Positions 10,503 to 18,884 of a stretch of 64,000 nt of DNA are shown here, in pieces. Origin of the DNA: Pyropia yezoensis (lineage: Eukaryota > Rhodophyta > Bangiophyceae > Bangiales > Bangiaceae). Within the stretch, counting starts at the first letter, position 1, and each line of letters starts with the position of its first letter. The stretch covers positions 19,318,020 to 19,382,019 of the forward strand of contig CM020620.1 in the NCBI GenBank assembly GCA_009829735.1, read 5' to 3'. The notes under the pieces are model-generated. The model saw only the letters and a program-made list of their open reading frames with translations, was not told where the DNA came from and made no database searches. The translations under genes were made by a program, and so were the position numbers.

Positions 10503-11060
10503 TCACAGTCGAATCGACTCAGCACTCGACTTAAATGGACTTTCATATGAAGCGACTCAACGGAGCCACAAAGCGACTCAAACCTGGTTTGAGTCTGAGA
10601 CACCCCCATGGCGGCTTCTCAGATCCTGAGCCTGAGTCACTTCCCTGAGACGGCCGTTCACTGTTCATTCCATTTCAAGTCGCGGTTCCATTGCTCCTCG
10701 CAACGACGCACGCCGCCTCATGACGGCGGCGCCACCGGTTGCCCGCCGCGGACGCGCTACGCCGCGCGTCTGCCCCCCCGCCCCACCCCCTCCTTCGCCC
10801 ATTTCTGCCTCTCCCTCCCCCCCCTCCCCCTCGCTCTGGTCTACTCTTCTGCTCCTTCCACCGTAACCCCCGCCTGATTTCCCACTCCGATCCCCACCCC
10901 TGCTCCCCCACGCCGCTCATCCTCCTGCTCTCTCACTTCCCTCTCCCCCCCCCCCCCCCCCCCCCCCTCCCCCCCCCCCCCCTCTCCAGCGGTTTGATCT
11001 GCACACTGCTGCCTCCGCGGCGTACCGGCGCGCCCTCCCTGGGGGATCCGGCCGGGCAAC
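10503..11060. other. GACTC-rich stretch and poly-C tract upstream of transposase
   Basis: Between about 10505 and 10650 the pentamer GACTC or its complement recurs at least eight times, including two copies of AAGCGACTCAA (near 10540 and 10570). A nearly pure C tract covers about 10946-10982. Such clustered short repeats are common near DNA-transposon ends, but no terminal inverted repeat partner was found near 14.5-15 kb. Confidence 0.45.
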
Positions 11061-13026
11061 ATGGACGCTCTACCTCGTGGTGTTGTGGACTTCCTACGTG
11101 CGGCAGCGGACGTGGACCCAGACCTCAAGGAGCCTTCGTACGTGCTGGGGGTATATGACGCTGCCATCAAGCTGTGCGGCCTCGGGGAGGGTGCTCCTCT
11201 GATGGATTGGGCGCAAGCGGTAGTGGCCATGCTCACCGCGCTGGAGCCAGACGACAAGGATTGTGGGGAGTTGCTGGCTGCTCTGCGTACCATTTCTGCT
11301 GTCGTGGTGGGGGAGGGTGAGGGTCGGTGGAGTGCGCGTGAGCTGATGGAGCTTGCGGAGCTGGCTGACTTAGCCGATATATGTGGTCAGAGCAATAGGT
11401 GTGCGCCCCATGCGAGGGATCTTGTGGGTCGTTTCTTTAAGAAGAGTGTTGAACAGAGAGCTTTCTTTCGAGATGTGCGAATGAATCCGGCACACTTCGA
11501 CGACCTTGTGGCTCGTGCGATGCCCCACTTTCCTGCTTCTTCCCGTGGGCCGGCGACCCTTCCCCCGCAATGGCGATGCTTTGCTGTTTTATTTTGGCTG
11601 GCGCAGGGTGGGCGGCAGCGTGTCGTAGCACGGGCTGTAGACGTGGCAGAGTCGACTTTTGCCAAATTTTGCGCCCCTGTGGTGCAGGCCATGCTGCGTG
11701 GCCTGCCCCCTCCCACCTGGCCGCACAAGATGGAGCGCAAGAGGATCGGTATCGACTTTTCTCGCCTCACCGGCGGGAACCTTGCCGGGTGGCGTGGCAT
11801 GTACGTATACTGCTCCTCCCTTTTTTTTCCATCCCGATATCTCCACCGATGTACCCCGTTTGGTGTGGACACACCCCCATCCGGTACTGACCTGGCTGGC
11901 GCATCGCCCCTCTGTCCGCGCGCTTTTCCTGGTGTAGCTGCGGAGCTGTAGATGGTTGTCACACCCCTCTGCTTACCCCATTTGGGGGGCATAAAGAGGA
12001 CTTTACCGACAGACACCAGCGCTGCTCTCTTCTGTTGATTGCCATCACAGACACTCGGCAGGTGCGCTTCTTCGTTGGTGGTTTCCCTGGATCGCGTGGG
12101 GACTCTATGGCCTTCAAGGGACGGTCGTGGTATCGAGCGATGCTCAATCCCGACAGCTCCCTGTCCCCATTGGAGGACGGAGAGTTTATTCTTGGCGATG
12201 CCGGCTTTGCGCTGGCGCCATTTCTGGTGAGGTTCTGCTCAGAAACGGGCGGGGGAAGGGTGCTATGTGCGGTTGGGAGAGGAGAACTCGTGGCTTGGGA
12301 GGTCTGCTGGCAAGGCGGGCTGGGTCTGCGAGGGAGGGGTAGACCAAGGGCCGGGGGGGAGGGCGGGGGAATCAGCGACAGGTGGCGGACACTGGAGGGC
12401 GCTTCAGCTCTCGTTGTGTTTGGCTCTATCTCTGTGAGGGAAAAGGGGCAATTGCCGTGGGCGACGTTCGCAGACGTCTTTCGCTCATCGGTGACCAACC
12501 TGTGCGCTTCGGTAACCACGGACACTGACCGCTATGTCTGTACATTATTTTTCTGGCTGCTCCTTCCCGTCCACCCCCCGCCCCCCCCCCTTGCCAATGT
12601 GCGTTCTGGTCTACCTGCTGTGCACCCGCACCCCCCCACGTCCCGCGGTAGATCACCCCATTCCGAGAAGCAGACATGCACGGCCCGAATGTCGCGTCCA
12701 TGCGACGGTTTAATCACCAGCACGCGAAAATGCGTGTGGTGGTCGAGAACGCGTTCGGGAGACTTAAGGGACGATGGCACGTCCTACGTATGATATACGC
12801 GCACCCAACTCTGTCGGCCAGTATGCAGGAGCTCTGTGTCACTCTCCACAATTTTTTGGAGGAGCGGCACGGTGCTTACGATGAGGAGGCCGGAGCAGAC
12901 ACCGAGGAGGAGGACACCGCCTACCCTGCGCCTGACTGCGACGACTCGGTCACCTCGGAGGGTGCTCAGCGCCGAATCGAGTTGGTGAAGGCCCTCGGGT
13001 TGCCGTGGGTGGACACTACCGAGTAG
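11061..13026 (+). CDS. PIF/Harbinger transposase (HARBI1-like), three exons
   Basis: Exons 11061-11800, 11938-12226 and 12652-13026 join to 467 codons. Both introns (137 and 425 bases) have GT...AG ends and exact phase: the first joins WRG to I-CGAVDG, the second joins FALAPFL to ITPFREADM, restoring the family's motifs. DDE residues: D252 in GAVDGCH, D302 in GFPGSRGDS, E375 in VVVENAFGRLKGRW, plus FILGDAGF and MHGPNVASMRRFN. The N-terminal 250 residues hold the region preceding the DDE fold with a helix-turn-helix-like part (VARAVDVAESTF). The C-terminal tail is acidic. HARBI1-type proteins cut and join element ends, usually with 3-bp target sites. All key residues are intact, so this copy may still encode an active enzyme. 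Confidence 0.88.
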
Positions 13027-13432
13027 TGCCTGTTTGTAGTCGGGGCAGGGTGATGGGCGGCGGGGCTGTAGGGGTGGGAAGTGGGCGGAAGTCACCAGAG
13101 CAGGCGGCCCACCTCGCACGGCGAAGAGGGCGGAGGGCGCGTGCAGGGGCGTAGGTGGGTACTGATGCGGCGGAGCGCCCGGCGCACCTATGGGGACGCC
13201 TTTGTCAATGAGCAATGACGAGGGGCGGGGGTGGCGGCCCACGCGGAGTGGGCGCGGCCGGGCGGTGGATTAGAACCAATGTGGTGGTCACTGGCGACGG
13301 AGACCGCCAGTCAAGGTGGTGATTGGACCGACTGCATTGGGTCAACCGGAGTCCGCGCGTGGTGTCCTTTTACTGTTTCAAGAGTCAAGAGGAGAACACG
13401 TACGTCGTAAAATCTTGATGCGAGACCTGTGT
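13027..13432. other. Spacer between the convergent Harbinger genes
   Basis: G-rich sequence without a credible open frame. It presumably holds the 3' untranslated regions of both genes; no clear polyadenylation signal stands out. Confidence 0.45.
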
Positions 13433-14332
13433 CTACCCCCGACGCGCCTTGTCCGCGTATGCATTGATCATATTGACCAGCGCTTGACGCACATCACTGT
13501 CAGTCGTGCCCCCCGCCTCCCCGACAGCCGCGGGGCGCATTTTCTCCGTGATGTACTCGCGGAAGAGCCCGACCGCAGTGTCGCGCTTGGCTCTCTTGAC
13601 CGGTGATGCGGCCGCAGCAATCTCACCAGCGCTGGCGGTGCGCTGGGCGCCACCATGACGGGGAGCCGTCTCGGGCGCTCTCTCCGTGCCGCTCTCCACG
13701 TCCTCGTCGCCATCGCTTCCTGCACTGCCCCCATCGCTTCCAGGCCCATCCTCCTCCTCCACGTCCTCAACGCTGTCCCCACCAGTGTTCCCGGAACCAG
13801 CTGGGCGTACCTCACGCCCGCCAGCGGTAGGCGGCGGCACAACAGTGGTGGAGCCGGTCTCGCCGGTGGCGGTGGGCGCCGCGGCAGTGAGGTCCACCGG
13901 CTCTCGGACCGTAAGCTGCGTCGACACGTGGGATGTCTTGAATGCCTCCCGAGCGAGGTCATACAGCTCAGCGCCCCCAAACTTGATCAAGAGGTCCTCC
14001 CGTTGGGCCGTGCTCATACCGGTCGACTTCAGTGCCTGACACGTGTCCATGTAGCGCGACCGCATATTCTTGATCTTCTTGTTGATGCTGTCTGCCGTGC
14101 GCGTCTGCGCCAGGTGGCGGTCCTTAGCCGGCGTTGCGCGGACAAAGGCCTCCAGCAAAGCCGCAGCAGACCGGCGCTTCTTGTCGCCCGTACGGCTACC
14201 CCGGTACGCCGCCCAGTGGGTTTCAGCCGCCGTCAGCACACCGATACACTCCCCGGGAGTGAAGTTCTTCGACCGAGAGGTCGAGGCCGCGCCACCAGTC
14301 CCAGTCTTCCTGCCCGCCATGCCACCTCCCAT
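13433..14332 (-). CDS. SANT/trihelix-like DNA-binding protein of the Harbinger element
   Basis: A 299-residue single-exon protein starting at the ATG at 14332. Residues 20-110 (KNFTPGECIGVLTAAETHW, then an Ala/Arg segment, TADSINKKIKNMRSRYMDT) resemble the Myb/SANT-like trihelix of the second Harbinger protein, which binds element ends and carries the transposase into the nucleus. A basic KKRR stretch near residue 52 and PVKRAKRDT near the C-terminus are candidate nuclear signals. The middle is acidic and Ser/Gly/Glu-rich, probably disordered, and the C-terminal helix (LFREYITEKM to NMINAYADKA) could mediate pairing. Position tail to tail with the transposase supports the assignment. Family membership rests on motif and context, not alignment. 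Confidence 0.65.
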   Translation of the reverse strand: MGGGMAGRKTGTGGAASTSRSKNFTPGECIGVLTAAETHWAAYRGSRTGDKKRRSAAALLEAFVRATPAKDRHLAQTRTADSINKKIKNMRSRYMDTCQALKSTGMSTAQREDLLIKFGGAELYDLAREAFKTSHVSTQLTVREPVDLTAAAPTATGETGSTTVVPPPTAGGREVRPAGSGNTGGDSVEDVEEEDGPGSDGGSAGSDGDEDVESGTERAPETAPRHGGAQRTASAGEIAAAASPVKRAKRDTAVGLFREYITEKMRPAAVGEAGGTTDSDVRQALVNMINAYADKARRG

Positions 14333-15196
14333 ACGCAGACGGACTTCTCGAGATGAGAAAGGGGGAAAGATGCTCGGAGGGGGGAAAATGGGGAAGGAGG
14401 ACAGGTGGGGGGCGGGAGGGGCAGAGGCGAGGGGGGGGGGAGACGGGGAGAAGAGGAGGGGGGGCGTGGGCAGATAGAACAGAGCGGCACATGAACGGGA
14501 CGAGACAAGAAGGTCCTCAGCTAGGAGTCCACAGGGGGCGCAAGCGTCTCTTTACATAAGGCACTGCCACCTGCCCTGTGGACGACTGGCCACGCCGCCG
14601 CTCCATAGCGCAAAACTGGCGCGCGCGCGCTGAAGAAAATGTAAAAGGCGCGACCCTCCCACGCAGAAAGTGGCGCGCTCACCCTCGGCTGACACAAACG
14701 TCGGACAAGCCGCGGACGCGGGCGACTCGGAGACCCGTCTTCCAGCGAGTTAAAAGGTCGAGCACACCTCGCATGCGTCTGGGTGCCAGCAAAACCGTAG
14801 GACTGCAGTAGGTTGAACTCCAGACAAGGCCTCCATATAAATGTATCTAAGTAGGAGTTGGAATCTGGGACGCGCCCTGAGCCTTGGCTTAAGCCACCAA
14901 TAACCGTGAATCGTCCTCAGGCAATCAAAGTCGAGACAATTGCAGCACCGTCAGGCAAGTACGCAGCACGCGCTATGGCCGATTTCTGAAGAATGATGAG
15001 ATTCATAAGGGGGTTCACAGCATGCACAGCAGCATTCCACCGAAGTACCGGTGTTTCCCCCCTTCCCATTGGCTGCCGCTAAATCGCGGCAGCAGGTATC
15101 GCATACGTCTCATCCGATTCGGCGCTCCTCGTCTGACCCCTTTCGGATCGACTTTCCAGGGCTGTGCTCGAGTGACGGATCCCCCCCACAACGGGA
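14333..15196. other. Spacer between two transposons
   Basis: G-rich to 14480, then mixed. No supported gene. GCGCGC-rich tracts near 14620-14690 may belong to the right end of the Harbinger element. A GC palindrome-like stretch (GCCGCTAAATCGCGGC) lies near 15071-15086. Confidence 0.4.
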
Positions 15197-15225
15197 AGTT
15201 ATCCGTCTGGGGGGTAAATCTGACC
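15197..15225 (+). repeat. Left terminal inverted repeat
   Basis: Starts AGTTATCCGTCTGG and ends GGTAAATCTGACC; the reverse complement of 18476-18504 differs at three positions only. Confidence 0.75.
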
Positions 15226-15374
15226 ATCGCCCCTGTCTGCCCCCATAGATACGGCTGTGATGCTTCTTTTTTGAAGCGCAAAATATGTCTTTGCTCGTGA
15301 GAGTCTCGCGCACACCCTCATTTTTTCCGCTTCACGAACAGACGTGTCCTTCTATTTCTTCTTTATATCGGGCC

Positions 15375-15401
15375 GGTAAAGACCGGCGGGTAAATCTGAC
15401 C
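15375..15401 (+). repeat. Left inner inverted repeat
   Basis: GGTAAAGACC followed by GGCGGGTAAATCTGACC. It pairs with 18457-18488, which has the same words with a few extra bases in the first one. Confidence 0.65.
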
Positions 15402-16163
15402 GCAGCTGTTGTCTGCGAACGCAAGCAATGGAGCCACACAAGCGGGCAAATTGACCCGGATATTTGACGGAAAAAGACACGACAGCTGTGGATCGTTGTC
15501 GCGTCCGGGCCTCTCGTGTTCCTATCGCTGGTGCAGAACCGTCTGGCCCACTTCCTGCCGAGAGCAGAGCCTGCCCACCTCGGGCCCGCCCACGCCCCCC
15601 GCAACCCACGCACCCCCCCCCCCCCCCCCCCCCCCCCCCGCCGGTTTGCCGTTCTCGACCGCGGCCACTGCAGTTGTGCCGCCATCGCAGGTACAAAACT
15701 GTCTGACCCGCTTCCCCCCCGCCGCCACAGGCTGCCAGACGACGGACCGCCTGCCCTCAACCCCCTTCGAGGCCCGCCTCCACCTCGGCCCCCCCCCCCC
15801 GCCCATTTCCTCTACGCAGCCACTGTGGCCGCTGGTCTCGCTGGCACAGAACTGTCCGACCCGCTCCCCTCCTGGCACACTCTGTCCTCCCTCAGGCATC
15901 AACCGCCCGCCCCCGCCCGTGACACGTCCACTGCATTGCAGTCGCCATGTCAAGCTCTTGTGTTCCAATCGTTGTTCCATAGCACGACACTCCGTCTCCT
16001 GCTTCCCCCCCCTGTTATCACCAGCCCTCTGGAACCAATCGACATCCTCTACCCTCAACGGCACCGTCATTCGCCCCCTACCGCAAGCCCCCCTACTCAA
16101 CCAAACATGTCCCACCCTTGTTGCCGCACCCCCTCGCTCCCCATCTCCACTCCCGGACGCGTG
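15402..16163. other. 3' flank of the pogo-like transposase
   Basis: Contains a 23-C run near 15608-15640 and four loosely similar blocks built on CAGAACTGTCTGACCCGCTTCC-type words (near 15532, 15693, 15846) spaced about 155 bases. Plus-strand open frames here are Pro/Arg-rich and not supported as genes. Confidence 0.4.
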
Positions 16164-18044
16164 TCAATCCTTGGAGGCGGGTCCGAGGCGGGGGGGGGGA
16201 GAGTGCGCAGTCACAGGGTCCAGCGATGCGCGGGCCGCCATCCTCTGCTTCTGGCGCTGCGCCTGCTGTCGGCGTCGCGTTTTCGCAACGCCCGGCTGCA
16301 GGCGCCTCAACATGTGCCGCGCTTCGTCCACAGTGGCCGCCGCCACAACCGCCCACTTCCGGGCAATGTCCTTGACACGCGCCTCCACCCTCGCCGTCTC
16401 ACGCCGCTTCGCGGCGGCCGCCTTGCGGGCGGCCACGGCTGTCCGCTCCTGCTCCTTCTCGACGGCCCGCTCTGCTGCCCGTTTTTCCCGCTCCTCCTTG
16501 GCCTTCTCAGCCTCCTTGGCCTTGGCCACCCGTTCCGCCTCCAGGGTCTCGAGTGTCTCGAGCACTTGAGGCGCGTTCGCCAGCGTCGCGCGACCCGCCG
16601 TTGACAGCGTCCCGTTTACAACGGTCGCAACCTTAATATCCTTGCTAACGGCCGGGATGCACAGACGCATCAACCTTGGCACATCCGTGTCGGCTGGTAC
16701 AGGGGAATCCGCTCCCTTACTCAGCTCTTCAATTCGGACCCGAGTACAGTCCAACGGCCACATACCAACCCGCCGAAAAGCATCCTTGAGTGACCCACGG
16801 GTAAACGCCGAGTCGGAGGCGCTCCCGACACATTCGACGAGGTCGACGACTGAAAACGCGCGCCGCTCCCGCACACACTTGCCCGCCCGGCGCACGACCG
16901 CTGCGCGCAGCGCCGGTTGGAACCTCCCATTGGCGCTGGGCGAGTCCAAGGCCTGCAGCAGGTGGGACATCTTGGATGGTTCAATGATGACGTGTACGCC
17001 CGCCTCCAACAACAGGCGCAGACCCAGAGGAGAGAGGTGGACCTTGGCGCCGTCCAGGGCCAGCACCTTGCTTTCGCCCGCAAAAAACCTCATAGCAAAG
17101 CTCGCCATGTGGCGCGCGTAGTTGTCGAAGACCTCTTTCGTGAACCCCGACGGGCTGCGCCGCATGACGACGGCACCGTCCTGCAAGAGGGACGCCAAAG
17201 GGATAGTCTCCTTGACGGTGCCGTCGGCGCGCTGGATGCGCACGTAGGCGTGCCCCTCGGTCGCCCCCTCCACCACTAAAAAAGGCGGGCATACGTCCCC
17301 CGACGCCGCCACGGTGAAGGCCGCGGTGCACGACGCCGCCGCGGACCCCACGTCGGGAACAATGAGCTCTGGCTTGTGGAGCCCGCACGGCCCCAGCACC
17401 GTCGACCGCGAGTTGAGGATGATTTCCCTCGCCTTCACGGCCGTCTCGTCCATGTTCCATATCTGTCGGCCCATGGTAATATGCTCGTGCCGAAAAAGAA
17501 GCGTCAACGCCGCGTACCAACGAGCCACGATCTCTGGGCGTGAGTTTCGGGCACGACCCATCTCCAATGTCCCAACTCGGTATTGACGCAGATCCGGCCA
17601 CCGACCCAGAAAAGAGTGCACAAAACTCGTACCTGGAGTTGTGGTCCCGCCAAAGTAGGACGCAGCAGATGCCCGGCGGGCGGGTGACAGAGTGCTGATA
17701 TACTCAGCACACTTCTCCCGAAAGGCCATCGGAGAGAGGCCCGACCCGATGATGGCCTGGAGGCGGAGGTACTTCGCCAACACCGCTTCCTCAGCGGCCG
17801 AGAAGAACGGTGGGCGCCCCATACGCTTCACCTGCCCTTGGTTCCGAAGCATTGTCCGGACGCGACCACGAGACACGCCCGATTCGCACACGAGGCGTTG
17901 GACCGTCCATCCCTCAGCCTTGAACCGCGGCAGGAGCTCAGCGACGCGGGCCTGCTGCTCAGCGGTCGATCGTGGCAGCTTCTTGTTCGAGGGGGGGGGG
18001 GGGGGGGGGGGGGGGGGGTGCTTGGGCGCCCGGCCTCCCGCCAT
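16164..18044 (-). CDS. pogo/jerky-type DDE transposase
   Basis: 626 residues from the ATG at 18044. After a Pro run encoded by a 28-C homopolymer comes a homeodomain-like helix-turn-helix (residues about 20-75, WTVQRLVCESGVSRGRVRTM) and a second DNA-binding part. The DDE_1 catalytic core has D199 in IWNMDETAV, D331 in VLALDGAKVH and D367 in SHLLQALDSP, spaced as in pogo/jerky proteins (35 residues between the last two). The C-terminal 120 residues are a charged Ala/Lys/Glu coiled coil, then a basic tail. The open frame extends 71 codons further upstream, with an alternative ATG at 18215. The three catalytic Asp residues are intact, so the protein may be functional, provided the homopolymer length is right. 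Confidence 0.85.
   Translation of the reverse strand: MAGGRAPKHPPPPPPPPPSNKKLPRSTAEQQARVAELLPRFKAEGWTVQRLVCESGVSRGRVRTMLRNQGQVKRMGRPPFFSAAEEAVLAKYLRLQAIIGSGLSPMAFREKCAEYISTLSPARRASAASYFGGTTTPGTSFVHSFLGRWPDLRQYRVGTLEMGRARNSRPEIVARWYAALTLLFRHEHITMGRQIWNMDETAVKAREIILNSRSTVLGPCGLHKPELIVPDVGSAAASCTAAFTVAASGDVCPPFLVVEGATEGHAYVRIQRADGTVKETIPLASLLQDGAVVMRRSPSGFTKEVFDNYARHMASFAMRFFAGESKVLALDGAKVHLSPLGLRLLLEAGVHVIIEPSKMSHLLQALDSPSANGRFQPALRAAVVRRAGKCVRERRAFSVVDLVECVGSASDSAFTRGSLKDAFRRVGMWPLDCTRVRIEELSKGADSPVPADTDVPRLMRLCIPAVSKDIKVATVVNGTLSTAGRATLANAPQVLETLETLEAERVAKAKEAEKAKEEREKRAAERAVEKEQERTAVAARKAAAAKRRETARVEARVKDIARKWAVVAAATVDEARHMLRRLQPGVAKTRRRQQAQRQKQRMAARASLDPVTAHSPPPRLGPASKD
17991..18018. repeat. 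28-base G homopolymer inside the transposase
   Basis: Runs from 17991 to 18018 and encodes consecutive Pro codons on the minus strand at residues about 9-18 of the transposase. Any length change not divisible by three would shift the frame right after the start. Confidence 0.9.
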
Positions 18045-18456
18045 TGGTGCAACCCGGGCTGCAGGCGCACGACTGCCGACGTCTACTGGTCGGTTCAGTT
18101 TGGGCGTGGGCGTCGTGGAGCACGACGCTTGGCACGCCCGGCGGCATGTGCGTCTGTGGGCCGCACACGGCGTCTCTGGGCCCCAAAGGGCGCCAATTGA
18201 TGCAATTGGAATCATCCGGGAGACGCACCCCCCTCGGACTCTTCTGCCCTGTAGCACGACGAGGACATGTCTGTGCGGAGAAAAAAAAACACCATAGAAA
18301 AGTAGAGCCTGCGACGAGTCTGTCCATGTGTGTCTCGTCAGGGGGCATGCTTGTTGTACTCAGAGAGAATAAAAACCAGCCTGAGAAAGTGGCTCGGAAA
18401 TGTCGTCGAGTACGGAGTTCGTATGTAAACACTGGCATTCTTTCCATTGCGGAGAT

Positions 18457-18488
18457 GGTCAGATTTACCCGCCGTGGTCAGATTTACC
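18457..18488 (-). repeat. Right inner inverted repeat
   Basis: Reverse complement reads GGTAAATCTGACC, then ACGGC, then GGGTAAATCTGACC. It partners 15375-15401. Confidence 0.65.
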
Positions 18489-18504
18489 AACCAGATGGAT
18501 AACT
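18476..18504 (-). repeat. Right terminal inverted repeat
   Basis: Reverse complement begins AGTTATCCATCTGG and ends GGTAAATCTGACC, matching 15197-15225 at 26 of 29 positions. It overlaps the inner repeat. Confidence 0.75.
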
Positions 18505-18884
18505 GGCACAGTACTCTGTGGTGGCCTCCTGTGAGCACGTCACAACAGCCCGTACCTGCTGCGAACCCGTCCGTGCAACTGCAGGCTACTTTGTACTGGC
18601 CAATCAGTGCCCTAGAATCGGCCTCATTTCGCGGCACCTGGCCTCGAACCGATGCTGTGAGCCCCTGACAGCAGTCCTCTGCAAGACTGGGCCGGTCTGT
18701 GCAGACGGGAGATTATTCGGCTGGTCTCATATCAAGGCATCACACGGATGCGACACGGATTTGCGGTGTTGGATGTGGTTCGGCCAAGGCCGCGGGCACC
18801 GCCGGAGAATTCTTGTGGCCCAGAATGCGTGCGCACTTGGCGACTGTTCTGGGAGATCCTGCTGTGAACCCCCTACGGAACTGA
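18505..18884. other. Spacer between pogo-like element and ankyrin gene
   Basis: No credible open frame. Probably 3' flank of the ankyrin-repeat gene on the minus strand. Confidence 0.4.

Larger units (their letters stand above)
11061..14332. mobile_element. PIF/Harbinger DNA transposon (coding core)
   Basis: Minimum extent given by its two genes: a DDE transposase on the plus strand and a SANT/trihelix-like gene on the minus strand, converging with 406 bases between their stops. Two such genes are the standard coding set of autonomous PIF/Harbinger elements, where both proteins are needed for movement. Terminal inverted repeats and the expected 3-bp target duplication could not be located by eye, so the true ends are unknown. 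Confidence 0.75.
15197..18504. mobile_element. pogo/jerky-like DNA transposon with nested inverted repeats
   Basis: A 3.3-kb element whose single gene is a DDE transposase on the minus strand. Its ends carry inverted repeats at 15197-15225 and 18476-18504, identical at 26 of 29 positions, each ending in GGTAAATCTGACC. A second, inner inverted pair (15375-15401 and 18457-18488) repeats the same TAAATCTGACC word. No TA duplication, expected for Tc1/mariner relatives, directly abuts the visible repeats, so the true termini may lie slightly outside. Confidence 0.7.

Noticed and set aside
15195-18506. TA target duplication flanking the pogo-like element
   Set aside because: No TA dinucleotide abuts the visible inverted repeats on both sides, so no duplication is annotated.
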